From Doryteuthis pealeii (lineage: Eukaryota > Mollusca > Cephalopoda > Myopsida > Loliginidae), in assembly GCA_023376005.1 (NCBI GenBank), contig CM042157.1, positions 26,928,373 through 26,992,372 of the forward strand: DNA of 64,000 nucleotides, in the 5' to 3' direction. The position numbers and the translations under genes were made by a program. The notes beneath the pieces are model-generated. The model saw only the letters and a program-made list of their open reading frames with translations, had not been told where the DNA came from and did not search any database. Positions 1-9,320 of this stretch are shown here, piece after piece (positions within the stretch are counted from its first letter, which is position 1; each line of letters opens with the position of its first letter).

Positions 1-1148
1 AGTATTGCTTGATATTGATATAATATTTGTGCATTGCTATAATACTGAGTATTGCTATGATATTGATATGATATTACTGAGTATTGCTATGATATTGATA
101 TAATATTTGTGCATTGCTATAATACTGAGTATTGCTATGATATTGATATAATATTTGTGCATTGCTATAATACTGAGTATTGCTATGATATTGATGATAT
201 TTGTGCATTGCTATAATACTGAGTATTGCTATGATATTGATATGATATTTGTGCATTGCTATAATACTGAGTATTGCTATGATATTGATATGATATTTGT
301 GCATTGCTATAATACTGAGTATTGCTATGATATTGATATGATATTTGTGCATTGCTATAATCTGAGTATTGCTATGATATTGATATAATATTTTGTGCAT
401 TGCTATAATACTGAGTATTGCTATGATATTGATATAATATTTGTGCATTGCTATAATACTGAGTATTGCTATGATATTGATATAATATTTGTGCATTGCT
501 ATAATACTGAGTATTGCTAGAATATTGATATAATATTTGTGCATTGCTATAATACTGAGTATTGCTATGATATTGATATATATTTGTGCATTGCTATAAT
601 ACTGAGTATTGCTATGATATTGATATGATATTTGTGCATTGCTATAATACTGAGTATTGCTATGATATTGATATGATATTTGTGCATTGCTATAATACTG
701 AGTATTGCTATGATATTGATATGATATTTGTGCATTGCTATATAAGTATTGCTATGATATTGATATGATATTTGTGCATTGCTATAATACTGAGTATTGC
801 TATGTATTGATATGATATTTGTGCATTGCTATAATTCTGAGTATTGCTATGATATTGATATAATATTTGTGCATTGCTATATACTGAGTATTGCTATGAT
901 ATTGATATGATATTTGTGCATTGCTATAATACTGAGTATTGCTATGATATTGATATGATATTTGTGCATTGCTATAATACTGAGTATTGCTATTGCTGAG
1001 TATTGCTATGATATGATATGATATTTGTGCATTGTACTGAGTATTGCTATGATATTGATATGATATTTGTGCATTGCTATAATACTGAGTATTGCTATGA
1101 TATTGATATAATATTTGTGCATTGCTATAATACTGAGTATTGCTATGG
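1..1148. repeat. 48-bp minisatellite, about 24 units
   Basis: Head-to-tail units of 48 bp built from GTGCATTGCTATAATACTGA, then GTATTGCTATGATATTGATA and TAATATTT, with small indels and TAATAT/GATGATAT/TGATAT variants. The array runs off the left edge of the window. Because 48 is a multiple of three, both strands show long stop-free frames with a 16-residue periodic peptide (MHKYYINIIAILSIIA); this is a repeat by-product. About 1.5-2 units recur at 34075-34140 and, inverted, at 13320-13400, so copy number differs greatly between the two blocks. Confidence 0.97.
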
Positions 1149-1955
1149 TATATAAAAAAAGTTGAGTTATTGTTAAATGTTTTCGTTTAATTTGTTATTT
1201 TGTTTTTTTAATTCGCTTTAAAAAATAATTTAACGGATAACATACAAATTACATATTGAGAAAGATTATTTTCTTTTCTTTGGAACCAAATAAATATTTT
1301 AAAGATTGATGCAACAAATCTTGAGCTGAACTGCTTAGAATGTGATTTTGTTTACTAAAATTAAACTAAACTGCTGCTATCGCTAAAGCAGGCAGCAAGC
1401 AATATTTTATTTTCAGCAGCAGCTGGCATACGCCCAGTTTCGCAAATCGGTTGATTTTGGTTTAATTAATCAATTATATCCCTTAATTAGTAAAAAAATC
1501 AGTAACCAAATTTGGTGGGTTTCTTAGTTAGAAGGATATTAATGTGTATGCAAGATTTCGAATCTGAGTGACTTCTCTTCTCGGAGTTTTAAGTCGACAC
1601 GTACACACAAAACTTTCTTATATATATTTGGAAGAATATGTGCTTAATTGAAGTCATACCTAATTTTAAAATTAATTAGTTGATAATTAATGAATTAGGC
1701 GAATATATCTGTTTAAATGTGAAGCGTAAACAAATCGAGAAAAAGTCATTCTCTGAATGTACATTTCGGCCTATTATGCCTCATCAGCAGAGTTATAGAC
1801 TCGAAGCCGCTTTGTGTGTGATTCGAACCCTAACTGAACCCTGGCTGACAGTCGGAGACTCTAACCGTTACACTAGCAGGTCTTCCCAGATTTCTCGCTT
1901 TGTTTATAAACTCATATATTCTACATTTTTTGGAGACTTGCGACATGACAGTATG

Positions 1956-2002
<47 letters not shown>

Positions 2003-2300
2003 GGTCTATGTATGATTATATGTGGATATGCGTATATATGGAATATATGTATTTATATATTGTTTTAATGTTCTTATTTTTCTAACATTAATATTCCATA
2101 TGATATACGATATATCTTTATTAACTTTTCGTTCTCCGCTTATTCACGTTAAAGCATGCGCCATTATATGTTCTTCGCCTTCCATTTTTGCACATGCATT
2201 GATCACGTCATTTGCTTTTCATAAACAAACGCCCATATGAAAATTAACGGTTAATAGCATCAGATTCACACAACCACTATACACTTAACATCTTTCATTC
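1149..2300. other. non-coding, no gene seen
   Basis: AT-rich sequence repeated at 34134-35290 with about 96 percent identity by eye. It holds a tRNA-like SINE relic (listed separately) and an (AT)n run at 1956-2001. The 107-codon frame starting at 1680 reads through the SINE relic into the AT run and is not credible as coding. Confidence 0.7.
1765..1900 (-). repeat. tRNA-derived SINE relic
   Basis: On the minus strand, a box A-like GTGTAACGGTTAGAG is followed about 40 nt later by a box B-like GGGTTCGAATCAC, the spacing of an internal RNA polymerase III promoter. Only the tRNA-related head is recognisable. The copy at 34765-34895 carries the same ends with point changes. Confidence 0.6.
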
Positions 2301-2315
2301 TGTTCCTCACCTAAC

Positions 2316-2364
2316 AGTGTCCTGAAGATGGTATAGAATACCGAAATACTTAAGTATTGACACT
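2316..2364 (+). ncRNA. hammerhead ribozyme-like motif, type I, variant core (HHR-1)
   Basis: Stem I AGTGTC (2316-2321) pairs perfectly with GACACT (2359-2364). Core CTGAAGA (2322-2328) fits the CUGANGA consensus. Stem II is GGTAT/ATACC with an AGA loop, core GAAA lies at 2343-2346, stem III is TACTT/AAGTA, and the predicted cleavage dinucleotide TT precedes the 3' strand of stem I. The oddity is one extra T (2329) between the core and stem II, so activity is uncertain. An AT simple repeat begins about 60 nt downstream. The copy at 35303-35350 has lost one A of GAAA. Known: type I hammerheads occur in Penelope-like elements and retrozymes; which host element this belongs to is inference. Confidence 0.6.
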
Positions 2365-2425
2365 AAAAATTGTTTCCTGATCGTAACATCCTGTGTTTGT
2401 TATATTTTTAAAATATTTTCTTTCC

Positions 2426-2441
2426 ATATATATATATATAC
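2426..2441. repeat. (AT)n tail after HHR-1
   Basis: Short TATATA run that follows HHR-1 after a 60-nt AT-rich spacer. It is repeated at 35408-35421. Confidence 0.7.
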
Positions 2442-2574
2442 AACTTTAAAAAAATAATTTCAAACGAATTTGACTACAAGTTTTTCCATGAACAAATGGA
2501 CTCGCCACTAATACATTTCTGCCGGATTATAGTGTCTTGTCAAACACTTTCTATAAACGATTTCTTTCACAAGA

Positions 2575-2621
2575 ATTTTTCTCCTGACGATGATTTAAGG
2601 TCGGAACTAGTTGAGAAAAAT
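2575..2621 (+). ncRNA. hammerhead ribozyme-like motif, type I, variant core (HHR-2)
   Basis: Stem I ATTTTTCTC (2575-2583) pairs over 9 bp with GAGAAAAAT (2613-2621). The CUGANGA core is CTGACGA (2584-2590). One extra T precedes stem II, which is GATT/GGTC with two wobble pairs. The GAAA position reads GGAA (2603-2606). Stem III is a single C-G pair, and the cleavage triplet is GTT. In the copy at 35558-35604 one wobble pair becomes C-G (GATC/GGTC), a change that keeps the pairing. The core deviations make catalysis doubtful. A TATATATG/TG repeat tail starts about 45 nt downstream, the same layout as HHR-1. Confidence 0.52.
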
Positions 2622-2664
2622 AGATAACATACTTATTCCAGTTTGTCATCACTTTTTGTTCATG

Positions 2665-2720
2665 TTATATATATGTATGTATCTGTGTGTGTAGTGTGTG
2701 CGTGTATGTGCGTGTAGTAG
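2665..2720. repeat. TA/TG simple repeat tail after HHR-2
   Basis: TATATATGTATG then TGTGTGTG-rich sequence. The corresponding stretch at 35636-35712 is longer, so the tract is length-variable between blocks. Confidence 0.8.
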
Positions 2721-3396
2721 TTATTGTATGGACTTGGAAATACTGTATTGTCTAAGTTAATTTTATGTGTATTGATCAGGCGAAACTTTCTCTATTATTA
2801 GCCATTTTTGACGAATTGCTGTTAAAACCAGACACGCACAGACAGACAGTTGATATTTAATTAAAAACTGAAGTTAACTCAAGATATGTTTTTCAGATTC
2901 AGTTTCATCTATTAATAACTCAGGGACATTTTTTTCCACAAAAGTACGCACATATGTACTAAGACATACACAGGAGCTTATGTGATTATATATATTTACA
3001 AGAAAAAACGTGACCCTTAGAGTCACCATTAAGCTCTGGGTAGATAAGTGGGATTAGGGAAAATTTGAATTGCAAAGTGAATTAAATTTTTAAAAAGAAA
3101 ATAAATACGACCGGAGAATTAAAAAAAAGACTTTAAAATCACTTTTTAAAAATGATTTCTAAGAACGGGGAACTTTTTACCTAGTTGAGAAGTCACACGC
3201 TATCTGCTTCTGAAACATAGTTTCTTAGTATAAAAATATATTTCACTATCTCTAGTCACTCTATTTATACTCACAGAGAAACTAACACATATAGCGAGGA
3301 GGGAATGAAGAAATACATACATAGAAAATGACATTTGAAAATTTTGACTAATTAAAACCATTCAAAATAGATTTTTCAAATATAACTCAATCCTAG
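2721..3396. other. non-coding, nothing recognised
   Basis: AT-rich, no frame over 60 codons and no recognised repeat. It is collinear with 35713-36390. Confidence 0.6.
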
Positions 3397-3697
3397 GAAA
3401 TACATTTTCCCTATAAAGGCCAATGATCACAGGACCGGGTTCCTCCCATTGGCAACCCAGTAAACAGCAATTAATCATCTAGAAAAATTACTCACTTGTG
3501 ACCTACGTTTTAGAGGTATATTTTTAATGTGACATTATCTCAAGTGTGTAATGGATACACCAGCCACGGGTTTGTTACTTGTGATACTTATCCAAAGACA
3601 GTCTTGTTCTCTTCTTAGATGCAATCATCTCCAGTGTACCGTAACATCTACGGACATAAGTATCATTATTTGAAGTAATTTCTACTTCTATTATTCT

Positions 3698-3710
3698 TCT
3701 GCTCATCTTT
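3698..3710. repeat. target site duplication, left copy
   Basis: TCTGCTCATCTTT, repeated exactly at 4041-4053. The pair brackets the retroposon at 3711-4040. Confidence 0.85.
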
Positions 3711-4040
3711 TTATGGCAAGCCCCAACCCCTTTTTATCATATGGGTGCTAGAAGGCGGTGACTGAGGGTCTACATGTCCTGGGTATGACGTTAAACTCTA
3801 TCTGATGGTGAGGTTTCAGTTCTGGAGGTTTGGGGAATGTGGAGCACCCCTTCATCACCATTGCTCCCTGGTCCACTCTGACCCGGAGTGGTAGTACCTG
3901 TTAGGGTCCCATCTATGGGTTAAATAGAAAAATGTATTTATAAAAAAATTGTATTATCCATTAAGAATTGATTTATTTCAAAACTTTATCGGCATTAAAT
4001 GATCCACTGAGGTTGATATGCCATAAAACAAAACAAACAA
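3711..4040 (+). mobile_element. 5'-truncated retroposon (LINE 3'-UTR family) with 13-bp target duplication
   Basis: A 330-bp copy of the 3' region that follows the LINE coding remnant at 5183-5625. It runs from the ATGGCAAGCCCC...CCTTTTTATCAT block through TCTATCTGATGGTGAGG and GGTTAAATAGAAAAAT to the terminal GAGGTTGATATGCC and an AAAACAAAACAAACAA tail. Perfect 13-bp direct repeats flank it, as expected for target-primed reverse transcription. It shows that fragments of this family elsewhere in the window are retroposed LINE 3' ends. Confidence 0.85.
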
Positions 4041-4150
4041 TCTGCTCATCTTTGGTATCTTACGTTCTTCTTCTAGTGTCTGGACTTTGTCTTGGGGACT
4101 TCGTGCCTGGTCTTCCATTGGGGATTTCTCTTTATCAAGTAATATCAATT

Positions 4151-4529
4151 TAAGGAATATTTTATATGAATTTTTATTTCTATGCTTACACCTACTTAAA
4201 ATTCTACACTGCTGCTGCTGCTGCTACTGATACCAGTGAGTAGACAAGACCTATGTAAAACATTTTGATTATAAAAAAATGACATGAATTATAATCATTC
4301 TTCCTCAGATATAAACAGTCACGTGTCCATTGTGGGCGATAAAACCATCATATTTTTAGTGTATATATAAAGTATGGTAAAAAAAAACCCATCTAAATCA
4401 AAGCTCTATTCACCAAAACAAGCTGTATTTACCAAGAGAAATCAATTGTTACATAATTAATAGGTAGTTTATGAATTGTGTACGTACCTGTAATAAGAAT
4501 ATTTGAATCAGGGTCCGTTAGTTTCAGAA
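4151..4529. other. non-coding, with (CTG)n
   Basis: Includes a short CTG repeat near 4209-4223 (5 units; 7 units at 36453-36473 in the second block). No gene seen. Confidence 0.6.
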
Positions 4530-4930
4530 GAACGGGAGTTCAGTGATGATGATTGGCAACTGGTGACATCGCAGCTTGACCTCCCGGTAGAGCGCGATTA
4601 GACGAGTGAGAATTAGTTTATTCATATACGAACAGAGATTCAGGGCGAGTAGACTCAAACGTCGCTCGCTCGGAGAGTCGTTTCTCGATCCGCGCGGAAT
4701 CAGGGGCTGGGTTGTTTGAAATCAAGGTTTATAAGAAGAAAAAAAAACAAGTTTGTTGTTGAGTTATTTAAACAAGAAATGACCAGCCGAAGAAATAAAG
4801 GAAGAAAGCAACCGGAAAAAACAGTTCCTTGGAGCAGCTCGAGAAGTGTAGCCGTGAGAAGAATATGGCGGCCGACGAGTTAGAATTAGCAGTAGACAAC
4901 AAGTAGGAGAGTAAACCAATCAGCACCTCA
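4530..4930 (+). promoter_or_regulatory. CpG-rich promoter or first-exon candidate
   Basis: Unlike its surroundings, this stretch is rich in CpG (CGTCGCTCGCTCGG, GATCCGCGCGG, GGCGGCCGACG) and includes an inverted CCAAT box (GATTGGC near 4549). An ATG at 4865 in a good initiation context (A at -3, G at +4) opens a 13-codon frame, MAADELELAVDNK, then a stop. The frame could be a small upstream ORF or the start of a spliced exon. In the second block (36770-37150) that ATG is ATA and the frame carries a deletion, which argues against a conserved protein start. No function can be assigned. Confidence 0.3.
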
Positions 4931-4941
4931 CTTCCTTCTCT

Positions 4942-4942
4942 G

Positions 4943-4983
<41 letters not shown>

Positions 4984-5024
4984 ATATATATCTTTTTCTC
5001 TCTCTCTCCATCTCTCTCTCCCAG

Positions 5025-5085
<61 letters not shown>

Positions 5086-5102
5086 CCATTATATATTCTC
5101 TC
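4942..5102. repeat. (CT)n microsatellite
   Basis: About 160 bp of CTCTCT with TATATATA and TTTTTCTC interruptions. It is expanded to about 320 bp at 37170-37492. Confidence 0.97.
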
Positions 5103-5104
5103 CC

Positions 5105-6334
5105 CATTAGTTTACACGAATAGGAAAGGCATGGGCGGCCACAAACAAATTATCAGTACTATGGAAATCCGATCACACTGACAAGCTAAAGTGACAATTC
5201 TTCCAGGCTGTGGTTATATCAGTACTGTTGTATGGCTGCACCACCTGAACCCTAACAAAGCCCATTGAGAATAAGCTAGATGGGACTTGCACAAGAATGT
5301 TGCGTGCAATCCTGAACAGGTCGTGGAAGCAGCAACCCACTCAGAAGCAACTATATGGTCACCTGCCTCCTTCTCACAAAACATCCGGGTGAGACGGACT
5401 AGGCATGCAGAACACTGCTGGAGAAGCGGGAACGAGCTCATAAGCGACGTTCTCATGGGGAAGCCAACACAGGGACATGCTAACGTAGGATGTACACTAA
5501 GGACCTACATTGACCAACTATGCGAGGATCCGGGATGCTGCGCAGAGGACCTCCAAGGGGCAATGAGTGATAGGGAAGGTTGGTGAGAGATTGTCATGGA
5601 TATCCGTGCTGCGTGCGCGACATGATAATGATTTACCCGAAGTGTGGGCATACAACACAATGAAACGGTAATTTCTTTTAAAGCAGTCTTTGCTTTCGCT
5701 ACCCTTACTCTAATTAGTTACCCATTGATCAAAGCAGCTTTGTCGGCTAGGGTCGAAGAATCCACTGAGTGGATCTCAGCAGAGGGATAAGAGTCCCCCA
5801 CTGGGACCACCTCTTGGGCCTGAGCGGCGACCCGTGATGTTTAAGGATGGAACCCTGGTGGCTGAGGAGTCCATAACATGCAACAGAGTTTGGTCCGTAC
5901 TAAGTCTAGACGGGCGGTCGGTGTGGCCCCCTCCAATGAATCGACTGGTCATATCAAGCATCCATATGATTGTCGCAACCCTATTGCTCTTATGGCAACC
6001 CCCTAACCCTTTTTAACATATGTGATAGAAGGCTAAGCATCTTATTGTCTTGGGTAGGACGTTAAACTATATCTGATGGTGAAGTTTCATTTCTGGAGTT
6101 CTGGGGGATATGGAGTACCCATTCATTCCAATTATTCCCAGATCTACTCTGACTCGGAGTGGCAGTAACAGTCAGGGTCCCAACTATAGGTTAAATAGAA
6201 AAATAAGTTTAAAGAAAATGTGTTTAAAATGAATTCACAAAAGAAAAATCAGGAGGAGCAAAACAAAATATTTTCGGCATAAAATGACCCAATGTGTTGA
6301 CATGCCGTAAAATCCAACCAACCAACCAACCAAC
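5105..6334 (+). mobile_element. 5'-truncated LINE: reverse-transcriptase C-terminus plus 3' UTR and (CCAA)n tail
   Basis: One continuous retroelement remnant. A coding C-terminus (5183-5625) is followed by a roughly 700-bp 3' region that ends at TGTTGACATGCCGTAAAATC and then (CCAA)n at 6313-6334. Pieces of the same 3' region recur at 3711-4040, 12180-12545, 18780-19070 (minus), 28430-28715, 44700-45375 and 59130-59222. The second-block copy is 37513-38725. Confidence 0.8.
5183..5625 (+). pseudogene. LINE reverse transcriptase, C-terminal part, decayed
   Basis: The first frame (from 5183) reads FFQAVVISVLLYGCTT, then NKLDGTCTRMLRAILNRSWK and QLYGHLPP. After a frameshift near 5375-5390 it continues IRVRRTRHAEHCWRSGNELI, SDVLMGKPTQGHANVGC, RTYIDQLCEDPGCCAEDLQG and AMSDREGW. 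This is the region after the RT domain of a widespread invertebrate LINE (DELISDVL and RTYxxQLC motifs). It acts in retrotransposition; no RT catalytic motif remains. Stops: TGA for R at 5192, TGA for W in CTTW, and TGA right after REGW (5584-5586). The natural end is probably 5623-5625. At least two stops look like CGA to TGA CpG decay. The clade (RTE-like or CR1-like) cannot be fixed by eye. Confidence 0.8.
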
Positions 6335-6379
6335 CGAAATTGGTCAAAGCTCATCTAAAACTCCTTTAATACGTTTGAG

Positions 6380-6540
6380 AATAGAATAATAATATCAGGA
6401 AACGATTACACCAAGTAATAATTTATTAACCGGGATTTTAAAAACCATTTTGCAAATTAGGCATGCCATTTTAAATTAAGCATAACTATTTTATATAAAC
6501 TGCATTTCTTTTCAGTAACCTCAATTTCATCCAATTAAAC
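6380..6540. repeat. fragment of a repeat family also at 46040-46290 and 62330-62530
   Basis: Shares ACACCAAGTAATAATTTATT, ACCGGGATTTTAAAAACC and TTTGCAAATTAGGCATGCC-like blocks with the inner part of the second palindrome (62440-62520). Unclassified, possibly part of a Helitron. The duplicate is at 38770-38930. Confidence 0.55.
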
Positions 6541-6555
6541 TCATTGCATCCCAAA

Positions 6556-6687
6556 GGAGAGGGGGGGAGGGGAGAGAGAAGAGGGAGAAAGGGAGAGAGA
6601 GAGAGAGAGAGAGAAAGAGATTTCCAAGTGTTAAAAATTGTTATCATTAGGAGGGAAGAGAGAAAGGTGAAAGAGAAAGAGAGAGAA

Positions 6688-6726
<39 letters not shown>

Positions 6727-7465
6727 AGAGAGAGATTTCCAAGTGTTAAAAATTGTTATCATTAGGAGGGAGAGAGAAAGAGTGAAAGAGAAGAGAGAGA
6801 AAGGGAGAGAGAGAGAGAGAGAAGGAAGAGAGGAGGAGGGAGAGAGAGAAAGAGCGCGGGGAGGAAGAGGGACACAGGGCGAGAGAGAGAGAAAGAGAGA
6901 GAAAGAGAGAGGGAGGGAGAAAGAGAGGGAGGGGAAGAGAGGAAAGGGAGAAGGGGAGAGAGAGAAAGGGAGAGAGGAGAGGGAGAGAGGGAGGGAGAAA
7001 TAGAGAAAGAGGCGAGGGAGGGAGAGAGGAACACAGGGAGAGAGAGAGAGAAAGAGAGAGAAAGAGAGAGGGAGGGAGAGAGAGAGAAAGAGAGAGAGAA
7101 GGAGAGGGAGGGAGATAGAGAAAGAGAGAGAGGGGAAGAGAGAGAGAGAGAGAGAAAGGGAGGGAGAGAGAAGAGAGAGCGAAGAGATTTCCAAGTGTTA
7201 AAAATTGTATCATTAGGAGGAGAGAGAAAGAGTGAAAGAGAAAGAGAGAGAAAAGGGAGGAGAGAGAGAGAAAGAGAGAGAGGGTGACACAGGGAGAAAG
7301 AGAAAGAGAGAGGGAGAGAGAAAGTGAGAGAGAAGGAGAGAGAGGAGGAGGGAGATAGAGAAAGAGAGCGAGGGAAGGAGAGAGGGAACAGGAAGAGAGA
7401 GAGGAAGAGAGAGAGAAGGGAGAAAGGGAGAGAGGGAGATAGAGAAAGGGAGAGAGGGAGGGAGG

Positions 7466-7496
<31 letters not shown>

Positions 7497-7682
7497 AGAT
7501 AGAGAGAAGAGAGCGAGGGAGGGAGAGAGGGACACAGGGAGAAAGAGAGAGAAGAGAGAGAAAGAGAGAGGAGGGAGAGAGGGAGAAAGAGAGAGGAAGG
7601 AGAGGGAGGGAGAGAGAGAAAGAGAGAGAGGAGAGAGAGAGAGAGAGAAAGCGAGGGAGAGAGATAGAGAGAGAGAGAGAGA
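6556..7682. repeat. 1.1-kb polypurine (GA-rich) tract with embedded 27-bp anchors
   Basis: Almost pure purine on the plus strand. A unique anchor, TTTCCAAGTGTTAAAAATTG plus TTATCAT, recurs near 6619, 6736, 7189 and 7682, so the tract is a composite tandem repeat with long GA spacers. GGGACACAGGG-like interruptions recur inside. Minus-strand frames of up to 315 codons rich in Ser/Leu arise only because polypyrimidine lacks stops. The second copy is 38945-40197. Confidence 0.95.
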
Positions 7683-7689
7683 TTTCCAA

Positions 7690-7934
7690 GTGTTAAAAAT
7701 TGTTATCATACATAAAAATTAGTCGCAAAAATTCCCGTAAATATCATCGAAAACAATTGCAGTAATTAAAACATGGCGTTCTAAAATTGCGCGACCGGAT
7801 TCAACCTGGAAATGTCTTTAATTTGCTCATGGAGTCGGCCTGATTTCAAAATGGTATGATATGTTGGGCTAGTGCCTCTAGGAATTAAGTTGAAAAATTT
7901 CTTACACGACGGCACTTTCTTTTATCATTAGTGA
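7690..7934. other. non-coding, nothing recognised
   Basis: Unique-looking sequence shared with 40205-40440. No open frame of note. Confidence 0.6.
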
Positions 7935-8128
7935 AGTAAGTAAAGTAGGTGGAGTAGCATATTATCAGAAATGGAGTCTATCCTCTTTTCACTAGCGATA
8001 GACCAAGGAGATGTTTTTTGCGTCTAAGGTGGAGCGCAATACCTACTATAGGCTCTCCACTTTACCGCACAAATCCAAGCTGTGCTTCTCATGCGCTCAT
8101 TTGGTAAGGGCCGGTATCGAAACTGGAA
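7935..8128 (-). repeat. tRNA-Lys-like SINE (type A), partial
   Basis: On the minus strand it shows the box B-like GTTTCGATACCGGCCC, then CGGTAAAGTGGAGAGCC, GTGGAGCGC-like sequence in the body, and TCTATCGCTAGTGAAAAG. Box A is degraded. The family is better preserved at 52872-53119 and 62652-62908; the duplicate of this copy is 40445-40640. Confidence 0.75.
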
Positions 8129-8400
8129 TATTGTATTTACAACGCGGATTGGCAAGAAATATTGGATAAGCTAATACGAATTCGATCTTAGACTAGGGAT
8201 CGACTTTGGATTTAGATCCAGACTCATCCTAGGACAAATCGTTGCCTACAGAGGTGACACTAATATCGAGTAAAGGATCAATGTGCATCAGCACTATTGG
8301 AATTTTATAACAAATAGTGGAAAGCAAGATTTGACACAATCAGCTCACAAACACACACATTCTGCATATATAAGAATATAAACTATCGAAGAAAATTTTC
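8129..8400. other. non-coding, nothing recognised
   Basis: Shared with block A' (40640-40920). No gene or named repeat seen. Confidence 0.55.
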
Positions 8401-8682
8401 GTGGGAAGGAAAAATAAACTGTTACATAATCTATGCGGTTGCATAAGATTATTGTCGGTCCCCTGTAATTCTGAGGGGATGACCCTTTTCATACCATGGC
8501 CAGGTCCTTCCATGGAAAATTACAGAAGCCCGCCAAAATACGTGAAGTCACGTGGGACCTTTTTCAGAGTCCCCAGTTTGCAGTTAGACGTCAGGCAGAG
8601 AAGTCGACCATTTTATGCTCTGCCTAAACTGGAACTCACGCGCGCTATGTTAGTTAGAGGATTATGTATAGTTAAGGAATAA
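8401..8682 (+). CDS. unassigned open frame, 93 codons, uninterrupted in both blocks
   Basis: The frame ends CIVKE then TAA. Recognisable stretches are VPCNSEGMTLFIPW, SMENYRSPPKYVKSRGTFFR, VPSLQLDVRQRSRPF and ALPKLELTRAMLVRGLC. No domain recognised, no signal peptide or membrane segment. The apparent start is simply the 5' end of the open frame (GTG at 8401 after TTTTC); an internal Met occurs in EGMTLF. The copy at 40959-41276 keeps the frame with about three silent and two replacement codon differences and no indels, unusual here. The stretch also holds an E-box CACGTG (8550), CCCGCCAAAA (E2F-like) and AATAAA (8680), so it could instead be a solo LTR or promoter. I would not call it a gene without expression evidence. 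Confidence 0.22.
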   Translation: MGRKNKLLHNLCGCIRLLSVPCNSEGMTLFIPWPGPSMENYRSPPKYVKSRGTFFRVPSLQLDVRQRSRPFYALPKLELTRAMLVRGLCIVKE

Positions 8683-8689
8683 AAGTTTG

Positions 8690-9320
8690 GATAATTAATA
8701 TATTCTTGTGGTTAATGAATGTCTTGGTAACAAGACTAAGAAATGACGACCAGCCAGCAAGAACATAGTATCTTTTAAGATACAAGCTCTTACTTGAAAT
8801 GTATAGAACAGTATTTTTTTATTGTAATATGAGTCCTTCTGCTTAAATTTTAATTAACTAACCATCAGCAGTTTTACGGTAGGATTGCAGTGGCGGGAGA
8901 GCTGAGTGAGCAACTTAATGTATACAAAGATTTAATGGTATATCAACCTTCGTGGTTATTTAATGCCAAATCCATTCATTTAAAGAACAGTAGTGGTACT
9001 ATTTAAACCATATATGAAGAAATAAATGTTTGCATTACTTGTGTAAAATATTACAGAAATCTTTCTGTTTATTTTTTATTTGTGTCTTGTTGGCTAACAT
9101 GTATTTTTTATTCATTGAAAGCATCAGATAATTGGACTATTTATAAATTACTTGATCAGGATTTTTCACAATCAATATTATAATACTGGGTCTAATTCAA
9201 TTAGGCTAAAATTGCAGCCCCATTAGGCGGTCACGCCAAAGGCAGTGGTTTCTGCCAGATCGACAGAATTATGCAATTTATGACCTTGACCAGTACTTAG
9301 ATACGTGACCGCATAGTAAT
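8690..9320. other. non-coding with one short retroposon-end motif
   Basis: At 8928-8968, TATATCAACCTTCGTGG...TTTAATGCCAAA is the minus-strand form of the LINE 3'-end signature. The rest is AT-rich and unassigned. Duplicate at 41195-41835. Confidence 0.55.

Larger units (their letters stand above)
3397..4150. other. segment present in block A, absent from block A'
   Basis: Block A reads ...AATCCTAG then about 750 extra bases before AAGGAATATTTTATATG. Block A' at about 36390 joins the same flanks with only four odd bases (AACT) between. The segment contains about 410 bp of unrecognised sequence plus a retroposon with its own target duplication (3711-4040), so a deletion in A' with a small filler is more likely than one insertion in A. 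Confidence 0.8.

Noticed and set aside
74..768. Open frames of 156, 77 and 60 codons with 16-residue repeats
   Set aside because: They exist only because the 48-bp satellite unit is a multiple of three and stop-poor; both strands are open at once.
1680..2003. 107-codon protein
   Set aside because: Runs through a tRNA-like SINE relic into an (AT)n tract.
8420..8765. Solo LTR (TGTTACATAAT to CAAGAACA with AATAAA)
   Set aside because: Flanking bases give no matching 4-6-bp target duplication and no second copy outside the block duplicate was seen.
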